A DNA stretch of 64,000 nt from Corynebacterium sanguinis (lineage in GTDB: Bacteria > Actinomycetota > Actinomycetes > Mycobacteriales > Mycobacteriaceae), in assembly GCF_007641235.1 (NCBI RefSeq), contig NZ_CP038157.1, forward strand, positions 2,046,001 to 2,110,000, written 5' to 3'. The first letter of the stretch is position 1. Every line of letters begins with the position of its first letter. A program made the translations under genes and the position numbers. The notes beneath the pieces are model-generated. The model did not search any database. It worked only from the letters and a program-made list of their open reading frames with translations, and was not told the DNA's origin. Shown here piece after piece: positions 10,027 to 19,413 of this stretch.

Positions 10027-10452
10027 ATGGCCGAGCACGTCACACAGGATCGCATCGAGGCGCTGCTGACGGATCTGAAACTGAACCACTTCCGGGACTC
10101 CTTCGACGGCATGACCCGCACGGGGTTTCCCGGCCTGGTGTGATACTTCGACGTCAACCCCCGGGGCTTCAAGGTCACCACCCACTGGCTCGGCGCGGCC
10201 ACCACCCGCCACGAGGCGATCGAGCTGGGGCTGGTGCTCAACCACGAGCTGCGCCACGTGCGCGCCCACCCGGTTGCGCGCGGGGACGGCAAGACCTTTG
10301 TACTCTTTGAAGTGCCGTCTCTCACCGCCGGCGCGGTGACCGACACCCAGCTCCGGCAGGTGATCGAGTTTTACTTCTCCACCATCCACCGCGCCAGGGA
10401 CGTCCTGGAGCGGCGCGTGCCGCACCTTGCCAGCAAGGGGTTCCCGCGATGA
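10027..10452 (+). pseudogene. YbjN-like gene interrupted by an in-frame TGA
   Basis: From ATG 10027 the frame reads 38 codons and hits TGA at 10141-10143. It then continues without another stop for over 100 codons to TGA 10450-10452, which overlaps the next gene as ATGA. The two halves together would give about 141 residues resembling the YbjN family (sensory-transduction-like domain, often paired in corynebacteria). The retained frame on both sides of one stop, with GC-rich codon use throughout, suggests a recent nonsense change or a sequencing error, not old decay. The stop follows GFPGLV and precedes YFDVNP; TGG or CGA at this codon would restore the gene. Confidence 0.7.
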
Positions 10453-10865
10453 CCGCGCCGAACCACATCGACCTCAACCTCGTTAGCGACAGCCTGCGGG
10501 CCAGCAACATCGCGTTTCGGGAGACTGACGAGGTAAACGTCATCCTGGCCACCACGTCAGGCATCGCCTTCGAGATCCGCTACGAGCAACCGCACATCTC
10601 GCTGGTTAGCACCGTCGCGGTGGAAGCGATCAGCAGCGAACGATTCGCCGAGGTGCTCGGGTGGGTGCAGCTCTACAACTACACGTCTTCGCTGCCCTGC
10701 GTGGTGGCGCTGAAGGACGAGCGGCGTCGCCTCACCGTGCTCGAAGTTAAGTACGACATCCCCGGGGCTTGGCAGTACACCGATCGGCAGTTCACCGAGT
10801 GGCTCGGCAACGGCATCAGCGGAGTGCTCGACGCCGTGCGCGCCTATGTGGCGGCTTTTTCTTAG
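10449..10865 (+). CDS. YbjN domain-containing protein
   Basis: A 138-residue acidic soluble protein with no signal peptide, beginning [12 protein letters not shown]. It resembles the YbjN family, a small domain related to type III secretion chaperone folds whose role in actinobacteria is unknown. Its start overlaps the end of the interrupted YbjN-like gene by 4 nt (ATGA), so the two form a translationally coupled pair. Its stop overlaps the leuD stop by 4 nt on the opposite strand. Confidence 0.7.
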   Translation: MTAPNHIDLNLVSDSLRASNIAFRETDEVNVILATTSGIAFEIRYEQPHISLVSTVAVEAISSERFAEVLGWVQLYNYTSSLPCVVALKDERRRLTVLEVKYDIPGAWQYTDRQFTEWLGNGISGVLDAVRAYVAAFS

Positions 10866-11449
10866 ACGCTGGGCTTGAACGAAGGCCGCTGCGACTCGAA
10901 GGCGTCGATCGCGGGCTCGTCGCGAAGCGTGAGCCCAATGTCGTCCAGGCCCTCAATGAGGCGCCACCGGGTGTAGTCGTCGATGTCGAAGGTGTAGGTG
11001 TTCTCCCCGACGGTGACCGTGCGGTCCTCGAGGCTGACGGTGACCTCCATGCCCGGGTTCTGCTCGAGCTGCTTCCAGATCAGCTCGATGTCGGACTCGC
11101 TCATCACGCCGGCGAGAAGCCCCGCCTTGCCCGCGTTACCGCGGAAGATGTCAGCAAAGCGCGGGGAGAACACGGCGCGAAAGCCGTAGTCGCCCAGGGC
11201 CCAGACGGCGTGCTCGCGCGAGGATCCCGTGCCGAAGTCCGTTCCGGCGAACAGCACCGAGCCGTCCTTGTAGGCGTCCTGGTTCAGCACGAAATCCGGC
11301 TCGTTGTCGCGCCAGTTGGAAAACAGGCCGTCCTCGAACCCGCTGCGGGTAACCCGCTTGAGGTAGCGCGCCGGAATGATCTGGTCGGTATCGACGTTCG
11401 AGCGTGTCAACGGGACGCCAACACCGGTGTGGTTGGTGAACTTTTCCAT
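10862..11449 (-). CDS. leuD: 3-isopropylmalate dehydratase small subunit
   Basis: Small (swivel domain) subunit of the leucine-pathway isomerase converting 2- to 3-isopropylmalate, acting in complex with LeuC. The 195-residue length is standard; the N terminus [14 protein letters not shown], the [11 protein letters not shown] segment and the GTGSSREHA substrate-recognition loop are all intact. It starts 16 nt after leuC and shares its transcript. Confidence 0.96.
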   Translation of the reverse strand: MEKFTNHTGVGVPLTRSNVDTDQIIPARYLKRVTRSGFEDGLFSNWRDNEPDFVLNQDAYKDGSVLFAGTDFGTGSSREHAVWALGDYGFRAVFSPRFADIFRGNAGKAGLLAGVMSESDIELIWKQLEQNPGMEVTVSLEDRTVTVGENTYTFDIDDYTRWRLIEGLDDIGLTLRDEPAIDAFESQRPSFKPSV

Positions 11450-11465
11450 TCTCGTGTGCTCCTTC

Positions 11466-12887
11466 TTAGAGGTCGGCGGGGCTGGAGAGGTGGCCGGTCA
11501 CAGCGGTTGCGGCAGCGACCAGCGGGGACACCAGGTGCGTGCGCCCGCCAGGTCCCTGGCGGCCCTCGAAGTTGCGGTTCGACGTCGAGGCGGAGCGCTC
11601 CCCCGGCTTGAGCTGATCCGGGTTCATGCCCAGGCACATGGAGCAGCCGGCGGTGCGCCACTCCGCGCCGAACTCGGTAAACACCTTGTCCAGGCCCTCC
11701 TCCTCGGCCTGCTGCTTAACCATGGTGGACGAGGGCACGACCATCATGCGGGTGCTGTCTGCGATGCGACGGCCCTTGAGGATCTCGGCTGCGGCGCGCA
11801 GATCCTCGATACGGGCGTTGGTGCACGATCCCAGGAACACGGTGTCGATCTTGATGTCGCGCAGCGGGGTGCCGGGGGTCAAGTCCATGTACTTCAGCGC
11901 CTTCTCTGCGGCGCGTTTCGCGGTGTCGTCGCCGAAGGACTCCGGGTCCGGCACCGATTCTGCCAGCGGCAGGCCCTGGCCGGGGTTTGTGCCCCAGGTG
12001 ACAAACGGGGTGAGCGCGGAGCCGTCGATCTCCACGACTGTGTCGAAGGTTGCTCCGTCGTCGGTGGGCAAGCTCTTCCAATACTCCACTGCGGCATCCC
12101 AGTCTGCGCCGGTGGGGGCGTACTCGCGGCCCTTGACGTACTCGAAGGTCTTCTCGTCCGGGGCGACCATGCCGGCACGCGCACCGGCCTCAATCGACAT
12201 GTTGCAGATGGTCATGCGAGCCTCCATGGACAGCTTGCGCACGGCCTCGCCGCGGTACTCGATGATGTGGCCCTGGCCGCCGTTGGTGCCGATCTTGGCA
12301 ATAATCGCCAGGATCAGGTCCTTGGCGGTCACACCCTCGGCGAGCTCGCCGGAGACCTCGATGGCCATGGTCTTGAACGGCTTGAGCGACAAGGTTTGCG
12401 TCGCCATGACGTGCTCGACCTCGGACGTGCCGATGCCCATTGCAATGGAGCCGAACGCCCCGTGGGTGGAGGTGTGCGAGTCACCGCACACGATGGTCAT
12501 GCCGGGCTGGGTGATACCGAGCTGCGGACCGACGGTGTGGACGATGCCCTGCTTCACGTCGCCCATGGAGTGCAGGCGCACGCCGAACTCCTCACAGTTC
12601 TTGCGCAGTGTTTCCACCTGGATGCGTGAGGTCGGCTCCTGAATTTCGAGCAGGTTGCCAGTTTTGATACCCAGGGTGGGCACGTTGTGGTCCTCGGTCG
12701 CCAGGTGCTGGGCGGGGCGGCGGATTGTCCGTCCCGACATACGCAGCCCGTCAAAAGCTTGCGGGCTAGTGACTTCGTGGAGGAGTTGAAAGTCGATGTA
12801 GATCAGGTCAGGGTCGCCGTCTGCCCCCTTTGTCACCACGTGGTCCCGCCACACTTTCTCGGCGAGTGTCAAAGGCTTTTCTGCCAT
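11466..12887 (-). CDS. leuC: 3-isopropylmalate dehydratase large subunit
   Basis: Catalytic iron-sulfur subunit of isopropylmalate isomerase. The start at ATG 12887 ([11 protein letters not shown]) has a strong GAGGAGG site 5-6 nt upstream; the frame is open further up but only across the promoter. The 473-residue product keeps the [4Fe-4S] cysteines in [12 protein letters not shown] and [10 protein letters not shown]. It is first gene of leuCD and divergent from the IclR-type regulator across about 60 bp, which is the LtbR arrangement known from C. glutamicum. Confidence 0.96.
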   Translation of the reverse strand: MAEKPLTLAEKVWRDHVVTKGADGDPDLIYIDFQLLHEVTSPQAFDGLRMSGRTIRRPAQHLATEDHNVPTLGIKTGNLLEIQEPTSRIQVETLRKNCEEFGVRLHSMGDVKQGIVHTVGPQLGITQPGMTIVCGDSHTSTHGAFGSIAMGIGTSEVEHVMATQTLSLKPFKTMAIEVSGELAEGVTAKDLILAIIAKIGTNGGQGHIIEYRGEAVRKLSMEARMTICNMSIEAGARAGMVAPDEKTFEYVKGREYAPTGADWDAAVEYWKSLPTDDGATFDTVVEIDGSALTPFVTWGTNPGQGLPLAESVPDPESFGDDTAKRAAEKALKYMDLTPGTPLRDIKIDTVFLGSCTNARIEDLRAAAEILKGRRIADSTRMMVVPSSTMVKQQAEEEGLDKVFTEFGAEWRTAGCSMCLGMNPDQLKPGERSASTSNRNFEGRQGPGGRTHLVSPLVAAATAVTGHLSSPADL

Positions 12888-12947
12888 CGCTTTCCTCCTC
12901 TGGTAGTCACAAACATTCCCATTATGCGGAATGCTAGTATCCATCGT
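12888..12947. promoter_or_regulatory. leuCD / ltbR divergent control region
   Basis: Sixty base pairs between the leuC ATG and the regulator's GTG. A 5-bp inverted repeat, ATTCC at 12915-12919 and GGAAT at 12928-12932, lies in the middle and is a candidate operator. TAGTAT at 12935-12940 is a good -10 hexamer only 7 nt before the GTG at 12948, which suggests a leaderless ltbR transcript. Regulation of leuCD by LtbR is known in C. glutamicum; the exact site here is inferred. Confidence 0.5.
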
Positions 12948-13637
12948 GTGAGACAGTATAGCGAAGACTCCGGCATTAAAGTGCTCGACCGCGCCATCGC
13001 CATCGTCCGCTCCGTCGCCATGGGCGACAAGTCGCTGGCGAACCTAAGCGAGGATACTTGCCTGCCCCGAGCCACGACACACCGCATCGCCACCGCGCTC
13101 GAGGTACACCGCGTGCTCACACGCACCCCCTCCGGCGAATGGACCATCGGCCCCGCGCTCGCCGGATTTTCCGCCAAGGCGTCGCCACGCCTTCTGGCCG
13201 CGGCCGAGCCGATCATGCGCGAGCTGGTCACCACCACCGGAGAATCCGTCCAGCTTTACGTCCTCACCGGCAACACGCGCACCTGCATCGCCGCCGAGGA
13301 GCCGCCGAGCGGGCTGACGTACACCGTGCCGGTCGGCTCGCAACTGCCACTGACCGCGGGCTCGGCGGCGCGCGTCTTCGCCGCCTTCGACCTGATTGCG
13401 GACCACCCGTTTCCCGAGCCCGAGCTCGACCGGGTGCGCAGCGAGCACCTGGCCGAGTCCGTCGCCGAGCGCGAGATCGGCCTGGCCAGCGTGTCCGCCC
13501 CCATCATGGACTCCGCGGGCCACGTGCTGGCGGTGCTTTCGGTATCGGGCCCCGTCGAGCGCCTCGGCCCGCGGCCGTGCGAGACGTGGGGCAACGTCGT
13601 CAGCGCCGCGGCCGGGCGCCTGAGCAGCGCGCTGTAG
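12948..13637 (+). CDS. ltbR: IclR-family regulator, LtbR-like
   Basis: A 229-residue IclR-type protein: N-terminal winged helix (about residues 5-65, with [13 protein letters not shown] as the recognition region) and a C-terminal effector domain. In C. glutamicum LtbR, encoded divergently from leuCD, represses leucine genes and affects tryptophan genes; the same position here supports the name. The GTG start at 12948 was chosen because the frame enters the conserved start region there and a -10 box sits 7 nt upstream. An in-frame ATG at 12924 would add 8 residues but lies in the operator region. Confidence 0.85.
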   Translation: MRQYSEDSGIKVLDRAIAIVRSVAMGDKSLANLSEDTCLPRATTHRIATALEVHRVLTRTPSGEWTIGPALAGFSAKASPRLLAAAEPIMRELVTTTGESVQLYVLTGNTRTCIAAEEPPSGLTYTVPVGSQLPLTAGSAARVFAAFDLIADHPFPEPELDRVRSEHLAESVAEREIGLASVSAPIMDSAGHVLAVLSVSGPVERLGPRPCETWGNVVSAAAGRLSSAL

Positions 13638-13710
13638 GAAATACATCCCCCCAGTGCGATACTGCTCGGAAGCGTTAGGAACTTTCGCGCCCCCACATCC
13701 GACTACCTAT

Positions 13711-13738
13711 AAAGCCTTCTTTACGAATCGCGGCTTTT
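13711..13738 (+). terminator. Possible weak terminator after ltbR
   Basis: AAAGCC (13711-13716) and GGCTTT (13732-13737) can pair over a 15-nt loop, followed by a short T-containing run. It sits between ltbR and the cyd operon and may end ltbR transcription. The stem is short, so the call is tentative. Confidence 0.35.
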
Positions 13739-13743
13739 GTGTG

Positions 13744-13771
13744 TATCAGACAACCTTGTCCGCCTCTGATA
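13744..13771. promoter_or_regulatory. Inverted repeat upstream of cydA
   Basis: TATCAGA (13744-13750) and TCTGATA (13765-13771) are perfect 7-bp inverted repeats whose starts are 21 bp apart, close to two helical turns, as expected for a dimeric regulator. The site ends about 25 bp before the cydA ATG and its TAGGAG ribosome site. Which regulator binds is not known. Confidence 0.45.
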
Positions 13772-13796
13772 GTTAAACCAGCTAGGAGCCAGCACC

Positions 13797-15371
13797 ATGG
13801 AGCTTGATCTCGTCGATCTCTCCCGGTGGCAGTTCGGCATCACCACCGTCTACCACTACATTTTCGTTCCGCTCACCATCGGGCTCGCCCCGGTGGTTGC
13901 CATCATGCAGACACTCTGGCAGGTAACGGGCAAAGAACCCTGGTACCGCGCCACGCGATTCTTCGGAAACCTGTTTCTGATCAACTTCGCCATGGGTGTG
14001 GTCACCGGGTTGGTCCAAGAGTTCCAATTCGGTATGAACTGGTCCGAATACGCCAGCTTCGTCGGCGACGTCTTCGGCGCTCCCCTCGCCTTCGAGGGCC
14101 TCGCGGCGTTCTTCTTCGAGTCCGTCTTCCTCGGCGTGTGGATCTTCGGCTGGGGACGCGTCCCCCGCTGGGCGCACCTGGTCTCAATCTGGATCGTCGC
14201 CGTGGCCGTGAACGTCTCAGCCTACTTCATCATCGTGGCCAACTCGTTTATGCAGCACCCCGTCGGCGCGCGCTACAACCCCGAGACCGACCGCGCCGAG
14301 CTCATCGACTTCGCGGCGCTGCTGACCAACCCCACGGCAGTTCAAGCCGTGCCCCACGCCATTTTCGCCGCCTGGATGCTCGCCGGCACCTTCGTCTGCG
14401 GCATCGCCGGCTGGTGGATGGTGCGTGAGGCGCGCCAGGGCGACCCCGACAGCACCGCGGCGACGATCTGGCGCACCTGCACGCGCTTCGGGGCGTGGAT
14501 CATCCTCGTCTCCTCAATCGGAGTTGCCTTGACCGGGGACGCACTGGCCAAGCTCATGTTTGTCCAGCAGCCGATGAAGATGGCCTCGGCGGAAGCGCTG
14601 TGCCACACCGAGACCGATCCGTACTTCTCGATTCTGTCGGTGTCGACCATGAACAACTGCGAAACGGCGATTCACTTAATCGGCGTCCCGTTCGTGCTGC
14701 CGTTCCTCGCGGAGGGTCGCTTTAGCGGCGTGACCCTGCAGGGCGCGATGGACCTCAACACGCAGTACCAGGAGCTTTACGGGCCGGGTAACTACATCCC
14801 GAACCTCTTTGTCACCTACTGGTCCTTCCGCCTGATGATCGGTTTCATGGCCGTACCCGCCATCATGGCGGTCGTCGCCCTGTGGAAGACCCGTAAGAAG
14901 CGCGTCCCCTCCGAGAACTGGATCCAGATCGCCTGCCTGGCCGCGCTGCCCGCGCCGTGGATTTCCAACTTCTCCGGCTGGATCTTCACCGAGATGGGCC
15001 GCCAGCCGTGGGTGGTCCACCCCAACCCATCGTTCCAGGGAGTCGACGGACCCAACGGGGAACAGAACCTCCATATGATCGTCGACTTCGGCGTCTCCGA
15101 CCACCAACCATGGCAGGTGTTGTTAAGCCTCGGGGTGTTCACCGCCCTCTACGGCATCCTCGCCGTGATCTGGTTCGCGCTGATGCGCCGCTACACCCTC
15201 TACGGCCTCGACCAGCCGGGCATGTCCGCCGGCGACGCGGCCAACCCGGCGGCGGCTTCTTACGGCCCGGCCGACGACGCGGAGCTCGAGCCGCTGAGCT
15301 TTGGCGTGACGACGTCACCGGGGCGCGGCGATGGGGCATCGACAAGCATTCGCGGAGATAAAGGAGAGTAG
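13797..15371 (+). CDS. cydA: Cytochrome bd oxidase subunit I
   Basis: Quinol-oxidising, haem-bearing subunit of the high-affinity terminal oxidase in the cytoplasmic membrane. The 524-residue protein has multiple hydrophobic segments, starts MELDLVDLSRWQFG and has His20 in the YHYIF context equivalent to the haem ligand near the N terminus of CydA. A TAGGAG site lies 6 nt before the ATG. It heads a cydABDC operon: cydB begins 3 nt after its stop. The upstream inverted repeat is the likely control point. Confidence 0.95.
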   Translation: MELDLVDLSRWQFGITTVYHYIFVPLTIGLAPVVAIMQTLWQVTGKEPWYRATRFFGNLFLINFAMGVVTGLVQEFQFGMNWSEYASFVGDVFGAPLAFEGLAAFFFESVFLGVWIFGWGRVPRWAHLVSIWIVAVAVNVSAYFIIVANSFMQHPVGARYNPETDRAELIDFAALLTNPTAVQAVPHAIFAAWMLAGTFVCGIAGWWMVREARQGDPDSTAATIWRTCTRFGAWIILVSSIGVALTGDALAKLMFVQQPMKMASAEALCHTETDPYFSILSVSTMNNCETAIHLIGVPFVLPFLAEGRFSGVTLQGAMDLNTQYQELYGPGNYIPNLFVTYWSFRLMIGFMAVPAIMAVVALWKTRKKRVPSENWIQIACLAALPAPWISNFSGWIFTEMGRQPWVVHPNPSFQGVDGPNGEQNLHMIVDFGVSDHQPWQVLLSLGVFTALYGILAVIWFALMRRYTLYGLDQPGMSAGDAANPAAASYGPADDAELEPLSFGVTTSPGRGDGASTSIRGDKGE

Positions 15372-15374
15372 CTG

Positions 15375-16379
15375 ATGGATCTCAACACGATCTGGTTTCT
15401 GGGGATTGCCGTGCTCTTCGCTGGCTTCTTTGTGCTCGAGGGTTTCGACTTCGGCGTGGGCATGCTGCTGCCGTTCGTCGGAGGTGACACGCCCGAGGAC
15501 AACGACCGCCGGCGCACCGCGCAGGTGAGCACCATCGGGCCGCTGTGGGACGGCAACGAGGTGTGGCTCGTGACCGCCGCCGCGGCCATCTTCGCGGCCT
15601 TCCCCGAGTGGTACGCAACCCTGCTTTCGGGGTTCTTCTTCCTCTTCGTGCTCATCCTCGTCGGCCTGATTGTGCGCGGCGTCTCCCTCGAGTGGCGTGT
15701 AAAAGGCAAGACTGCCCAGTGGCGCCGCCGCTGCGACATCGGCACCACCTTCGGCTCCTACCTCCCGGCTTTTTTGTGGGGCCTGATCTTCACCAACCTC
15801 GTCGCCGGCGTGCCGCTCAACGACAAGGGCCGAATCAGCTCCTTCACCGACGGCTTTGTCGGCCTGTTCAACCCACTGGGGCTTGCCGGTGGCCTCGCTT
15901 TCGTGCTGCTCTTCGCGCTGCACGGCGCGATCTTCGTCGCGTTGAAGGCTCACGAGCCGCTGCGCGGCCGCGCCCGCACCCTGGCACTGCGCTGGCTCGC
16001 CGCGCCGACCGCGATCGTCTCCCTGCTGTACGTCGTGTGGCTGCAGAACGTAGCCGGGGCGCAGTGGACTTGGATTGCCGTGGCGGTGGCGGCGCTTGGC
16101 ATCGCCGCGGCGATCGGCGCAACCTTTGCCAATCGCGATGGGTTCGCCTTCGCCGCCACGACCATAGCCATCGCCGCAGTCTGCGTGGTGCTGTTCGGCT
16201 CCCTGTTCCCGGACGTCATCCCCTCGACCAGCGCCCACCCGGGGTGGGACATCTACTCCGCGGCATCGAACCCGTACACCCTGAGGATTATGAGCTGGGC
16301 CGGGATCATCATCCTGCCCGCCGTGATCGTCGCGCAGGCGTGGTCCTTCTGGTCCTTCAGGCAGAGGGTGAAGGTGTAA
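15375..16379 (+). CDS. cydB: Cytochrome bd oxidase subunit II
   Basis: Membrane partner of CydA. The 334-residue product begins MDLNTIWFLGIAVLFAGFF and has the family landmarks LEGFDFGVGMLLPF and GPLWDGNEVWLV. It lies 3 nt after cydA and 8 nt before cydD, so the oxidase and its assembly transporter are made together. Confidence 0.95.
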   Translation: MDLNTIWFLGIAVLFAGFFVLEGFDFGVGMLLPFVGGDTPEDNDRRRTAQVSTIGPLWDGNEVWLVTAAAAIFAAFPEWYATLLSGFFFLFVLILVGLIVRGVSLEWRVKGKTAQWRRRCDIGTTFGSYLPAFLWGLIFTNLVAGVPLNDKGRISSFTDGFVGLFNPLGLAGGLAFVLLFALHGAIFVALKAHEPLRGRARTLALRWLAAPTAIVSLLYVVWLQNVAGAQWTWIAVAVAALGIAAAIGATFANRDGFAFAATTIAIAAVCVVLFGSLFPDVIPSTSAHPGWDIYSAASNPYTLRIMSWAGIIILPAVIVAQAWSFWSFRQRVKV

Positions 16380-16387
16380 GAAGCACC

Positions 16388-17929
16388 GTGGCCTCCCCTG
16401 TCGACCCCCGCCTTGTGCGGTTTGCGCCCCCGGTGCGCCGGTTCATCCTGCGCACGGGAATCGCTCAGGGGGTCACCACCGCTCTCGTCGTCGCGCGAGG
16501 TGCGCTCCTTGGTGTGATCGCGGCCTCCGCCGTTGAGGGGCGCGACGTGAACTACGTATTGCTGTTCGCAGCGCTCGCCGCTGTGATCCTCGCCCACAGC
16601 GCGGCGGCAGCGGCGGCGCAGCGCGCCTCGCTCCACGCCGCTGGCGCCACCATCGACGTGCTGCGCAGCAAGGCGCTGACCGCGCTGGCGCGCCAGGATC
16701 CCCGCGCCGTCGAGCGCGACGCCGCCCTGTGGCGCCACGTGCTCACCCGCGGCATGGACGACTTCAGGCCCTACCTCACCGATTTCCTGCCCTCGCTGGT
16801 CGCAGGGGTGATCGCAACGCCGATTGCGCTGGTCGCGGTGTTCTCCTTCGACGTCGTCGCCGGTGTCTTCGCGCTGGTCACCCTGCCGCTGATCCCGGCG
16901 TTTATGGTGCTCATCGGCACGCTCACCGCCGCGCGCACGGAGCAGCGTCTGCGTGTTTCCACCGCGCTCGGCCACCAGATTGCGGACTTGCTGCGTGGAG
17001 CGCCGACGCTGCGCGCGATGCAGGCGTCGACACGCCCGGGCGAGCACATCCGCGACGCCGGTGCGCGGCACGCGGCCTCCACGATGGGCGTTTTGCGCCT
17101 GGCGTTCCTGTCGTCGTTCGCGCTCGAGTTCCTGGCCACGCTGTCCGTCGCGCTGGTCGCGGTGAGTATCGGCCTGCGCCTGGTCTACGGCGACATCAGC
17201 CTGCTCGCCGGCCTAGTCGTGCTCATCGTGGTGCCCGAGGTGTTCAACCCCGTGCGCAAGGTCGGCGCGAACTACCACGCCGCCGCCGACGGGCTCGAGG
17301 CGGTGGATAAGGTGCTATCGCTTATCGACGCCCCCACCGCCACCGCTGGCTCCTACCTCACGCCTGCTCGGTCCGGCGTGGAGGTGGACAGCCTGAGCGT
17401 TACCGGGCGCGACGGCACGCTGCCCCACAACCTGTCGTTCCGTGCCCACCCCGGCGAGGTCACCGTGCTGCGCGGGCCGAACGGGACGGGCAAGTCCACG
17501 ACCTTCCTCGCCATACTTGGCGCGCTGCCCGATACCGACGTCAGCGGGCGCATCGCCGTGGGCGGCGAGGTGGCCTTCCTCGCGGCGCGGCCCGCGACGG
17601 TGCCCGGCACCGTGCGCGAGAACCTCGAGCTCTTCGGCGCGCCCGTCACTCCCACCCCGCTGGCCCCGACGGTCGAACCCGAGCGCTTCATCGACCCTGC
17701 CTCGCGCGGCGTCTCCGCGGGCGAGCTGCAACTGATCGGCTTGACCCGCACCCTCGCCTCGCCCGCGCCGATTGTGCTTCTCGACGAACCCACCGCGCAT
17801 CTGTCCCCCGAGCGCGTCGCCGAGGTGCTCGACGCGATCCGCGACGCGGCCGAGCGCGGGCGCACGGTACTGGTCGCCAGCCACGACATGCGCGTCGCCG
17901 AGGCCTCCGACAAGGTGGTGGACCTGTGA
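16388..17929 (+). CDS. cydD: ABC exporter subunit CydD for cytochrome bd assembly
   Basis: Half of the CydDC exporter, which moves cysteine or glutathione-type thiols and is required for cytochrome bd maturation. The GTG start at 16388 gives 513 residues; the open frame runs far upstream but that is a shadow of cydB. An N-terminal six-helix membrane domain is followed by an ATPase domain with Walker A LRGPNGTGKST, signature SAGELQ and Walker B IVLLDEP. The stop overlaps the cydC start as GTGA. Confidence 0.92.
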   Translation: MASPVDPRLVRFAPPVRRFILRTGIAQGVTTALVVARGALLGVIAASAVEGRDVNYVLLFAALAAVILAHSAAAAAAQRASLHAAGATIDVLRSKALTALARQDPRAVERDAALWRHVLTRGMDDFRPYLTDFLPSLVAGVIATPIALVAVFSFDVVAGVFALVTLPLIPAFMVLIGTLTAARTEQRLRVSTALGHQIADLLRGAPTLRAMQASTRPGEHIRDAGARHAASTMGVLRLAFLSSFALEFLATLSVALVAVSIGLRLVYGDISLLAGLVVLIVVPEVFNPVRKVGANYHAAADGLEAVDKVLSLIDAPTATAGSYLTPARSGVEVDSLSVTGRDGTLPHNLSFRAHPGEVTVLRGPNGTGKSTTFLAILGALPDTDVSGRIAVGGEVAFLAARPATVPGTVRENLELFGAPVTPTPLAPTVEPERFIDPASRGVSAGELQLIGLTRTLASPAPIVLLDEPTAHLSPERVAEVLDAIRDAAERGRTVLVASHDMRVAEASDKVVDL

Positions 17930-19413
17930 GAAACGCCATATCCTTGCTGCGGGTCGCGGGGGTCAAACCCGGGGCCGTTGCGCTGGCGGTCGCCGCCGCA
18001 GCGGTGACGCTGCTGTCCGCGCTGAGCCTGACGGTGCTGTCCGGTTGGCTGATCACCCGGGCGTGGCAGATGCCCCCGGTGCTGCACCTGTCGGTGGCGA
18101 TCACCGCTGTGCGCGGATTGGGCATCTCACGCGCGGTGTTTCGCTACGTCGACCGGATCGTCGCTCACCAGCTGGCGCTGGGCGCGCTAAGCGAGCTGCG
18201 CGCGAAAGTCTACGACGCGCTGGCCTCGTCCGCTGCGACCTCGCGCGGACAGGGCCACGTCTACGTGGTCGACGACACCGAGCGGGTCACGGACTTTCTG
18301 GTGCGCAGCCACATCCCCCGCCTCGTTGCGGTGGTGGTCTCGATCGCCGCACTTGCGCTCGCGGCGTGGCTGAGCCCGCCGGCCGCGCTGGTGATGGCAG
18401 CAGCGCTTTGCGTGACCGGGTTCGTGGTGCCGCGCATCGCCGCGCGCTCGTATCGCCGCGCCTTTGAGGTGGAGAAATCCGCCGAATTCGCCGTCGGCCT
18501 CGACCAGGTGTTGCAGCACCGCGTGGAGTTCGCCGCGGCCGGTCGCGCTGAGGCGCTGGTCGATGACGTCGCTCGGGCGTCGCAACGCGTCACGCGCGAA
18601 AGGCTCGCGGCGCAGAGCTCAACAGTTGCGGCGGAGACGATCCAGACCCTAGCCACGGGCGCGGCGGCGCTTGGAGTGACCGCGATCGCGGTGGCCACCT
18701 ACAGCGGGGAGCCGACCTGGCTGGGCATGCTGGTGATGCTGTCGCTGGCGGCGTTCGAGTCGCACGGGCCCCTGCCCGCGGCCGCCCGCCACGCCGACGA
18801 CGCCTCTCGCTCGGCCGCGCGCCTGAGCGCGCTAGTGAACACACAGCGCGCCGCCGTCGCCGGCCCCGTGGAATCCGACACCGTCGAGGCGCGCGACCTG
18901 CGCACCATCTACGGCGATACGGTGTGGAACTTCCGCGTCGAGCCCGGCGAGCGCCTGCTCGTGCGCGGGCCCTCGGGCTCGGGCAAGACGACGATGCTGG
19001 AAACGCTCGCGGGCCTCGTCCCCGCCGCCTCGGGTGAAGCGCTCGCCCCGGCGAACGCTCGGTTCTACGCCGAGGACGCGTGGGTGTTCTCGACATCGGT
19101 GCGCGAGAACCTGCGTGTGGGCACGCCTTCGCTTGACGACGCCCTCGCCGCGCAAGTCCTTACCGCCGTCGGCTTCCCCTTCGAGCTCGACTTCGTTCTG
19201 GACAACGGCGCCGATTCGCTCTCCGCGGGGCAGCGACGCCGCCTGCTTCTTGCCCGCGCGCTGTGCAGCGACACCGACGTGTTGCTTCTCGACGAACCCA
19301 CGGCCCACCTCTCCCCCGACGACTCGGCGACGCTGACGCACATGCTGCTCAACTCGCCGCTGCCCGGGCCGAAGCCGCAGCGCACCGTGATCGTCGTGGC
19401 GCACGAGAACTAG
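17926..19413 (+). CDS. cydC: ABC exporter subunit CydC for cytochrome bd assembly
   Basis: Second half of the CydDC exporter, 495 residues from GTG 17926, overlapping cydD by 4 nt. It has an N-terminal membrane domain and a C-terminal ATPase with Walker A VRGPSGSGKTT, signature LSAGQRRR and Walker B VLLLDEP. The last gene of cydABDC, it ends on a CTAG whose other strand carries the stop of the convergent fusion enzyme. Confidence 0.92.
   Translation: MRNAISLLRVAGVKPGAVALAVAAAAVTLLSALSLTVLSGWLITRAWQMPPVLHLSVAITAVRGLGISRAVFRYVDRIVAHQLALGALSELRAKVYDALASSAATSRGQGHVYVVDDTERVTDFLVRSHIPRLVAVVVSIAALALAAWLSPPAALVMAAALCVTGFVVPRIAARSYRRAFEVEKSAEFAVGLDQVLQHRVEFAAAGRAEALVDDVARASQRVTRERLAAQSSTVAAETIQTLATGAAALGVTAIAVATYSGEPTWLGMLVMLSLAAFESHGPLPAAARHADDASRSAARLSALVNTQRAAVAGPVESDTVEARDLRTIYGDTVWNFRVEPGERLLVRGPSGSGKTTMLETLAGLVPAASGEALAPANARFYAEDAWVFSTSVRENLRVGTPSLDDALAAQVLTAVGFPFELDFVLDNGADSLSAGQRRRLLLARALCSDTDVLLLDEPTAHLSPDDSATLTHMLLNSPLPGPKPQRTVIVVAHEN

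Noticed and set aside
10141..10143. Selenocysteine at the in-frame TGA
   Set aside because: No selenoprotein family match, no selenocysteine hairpin seen after the codon, and no sel genes in the window.
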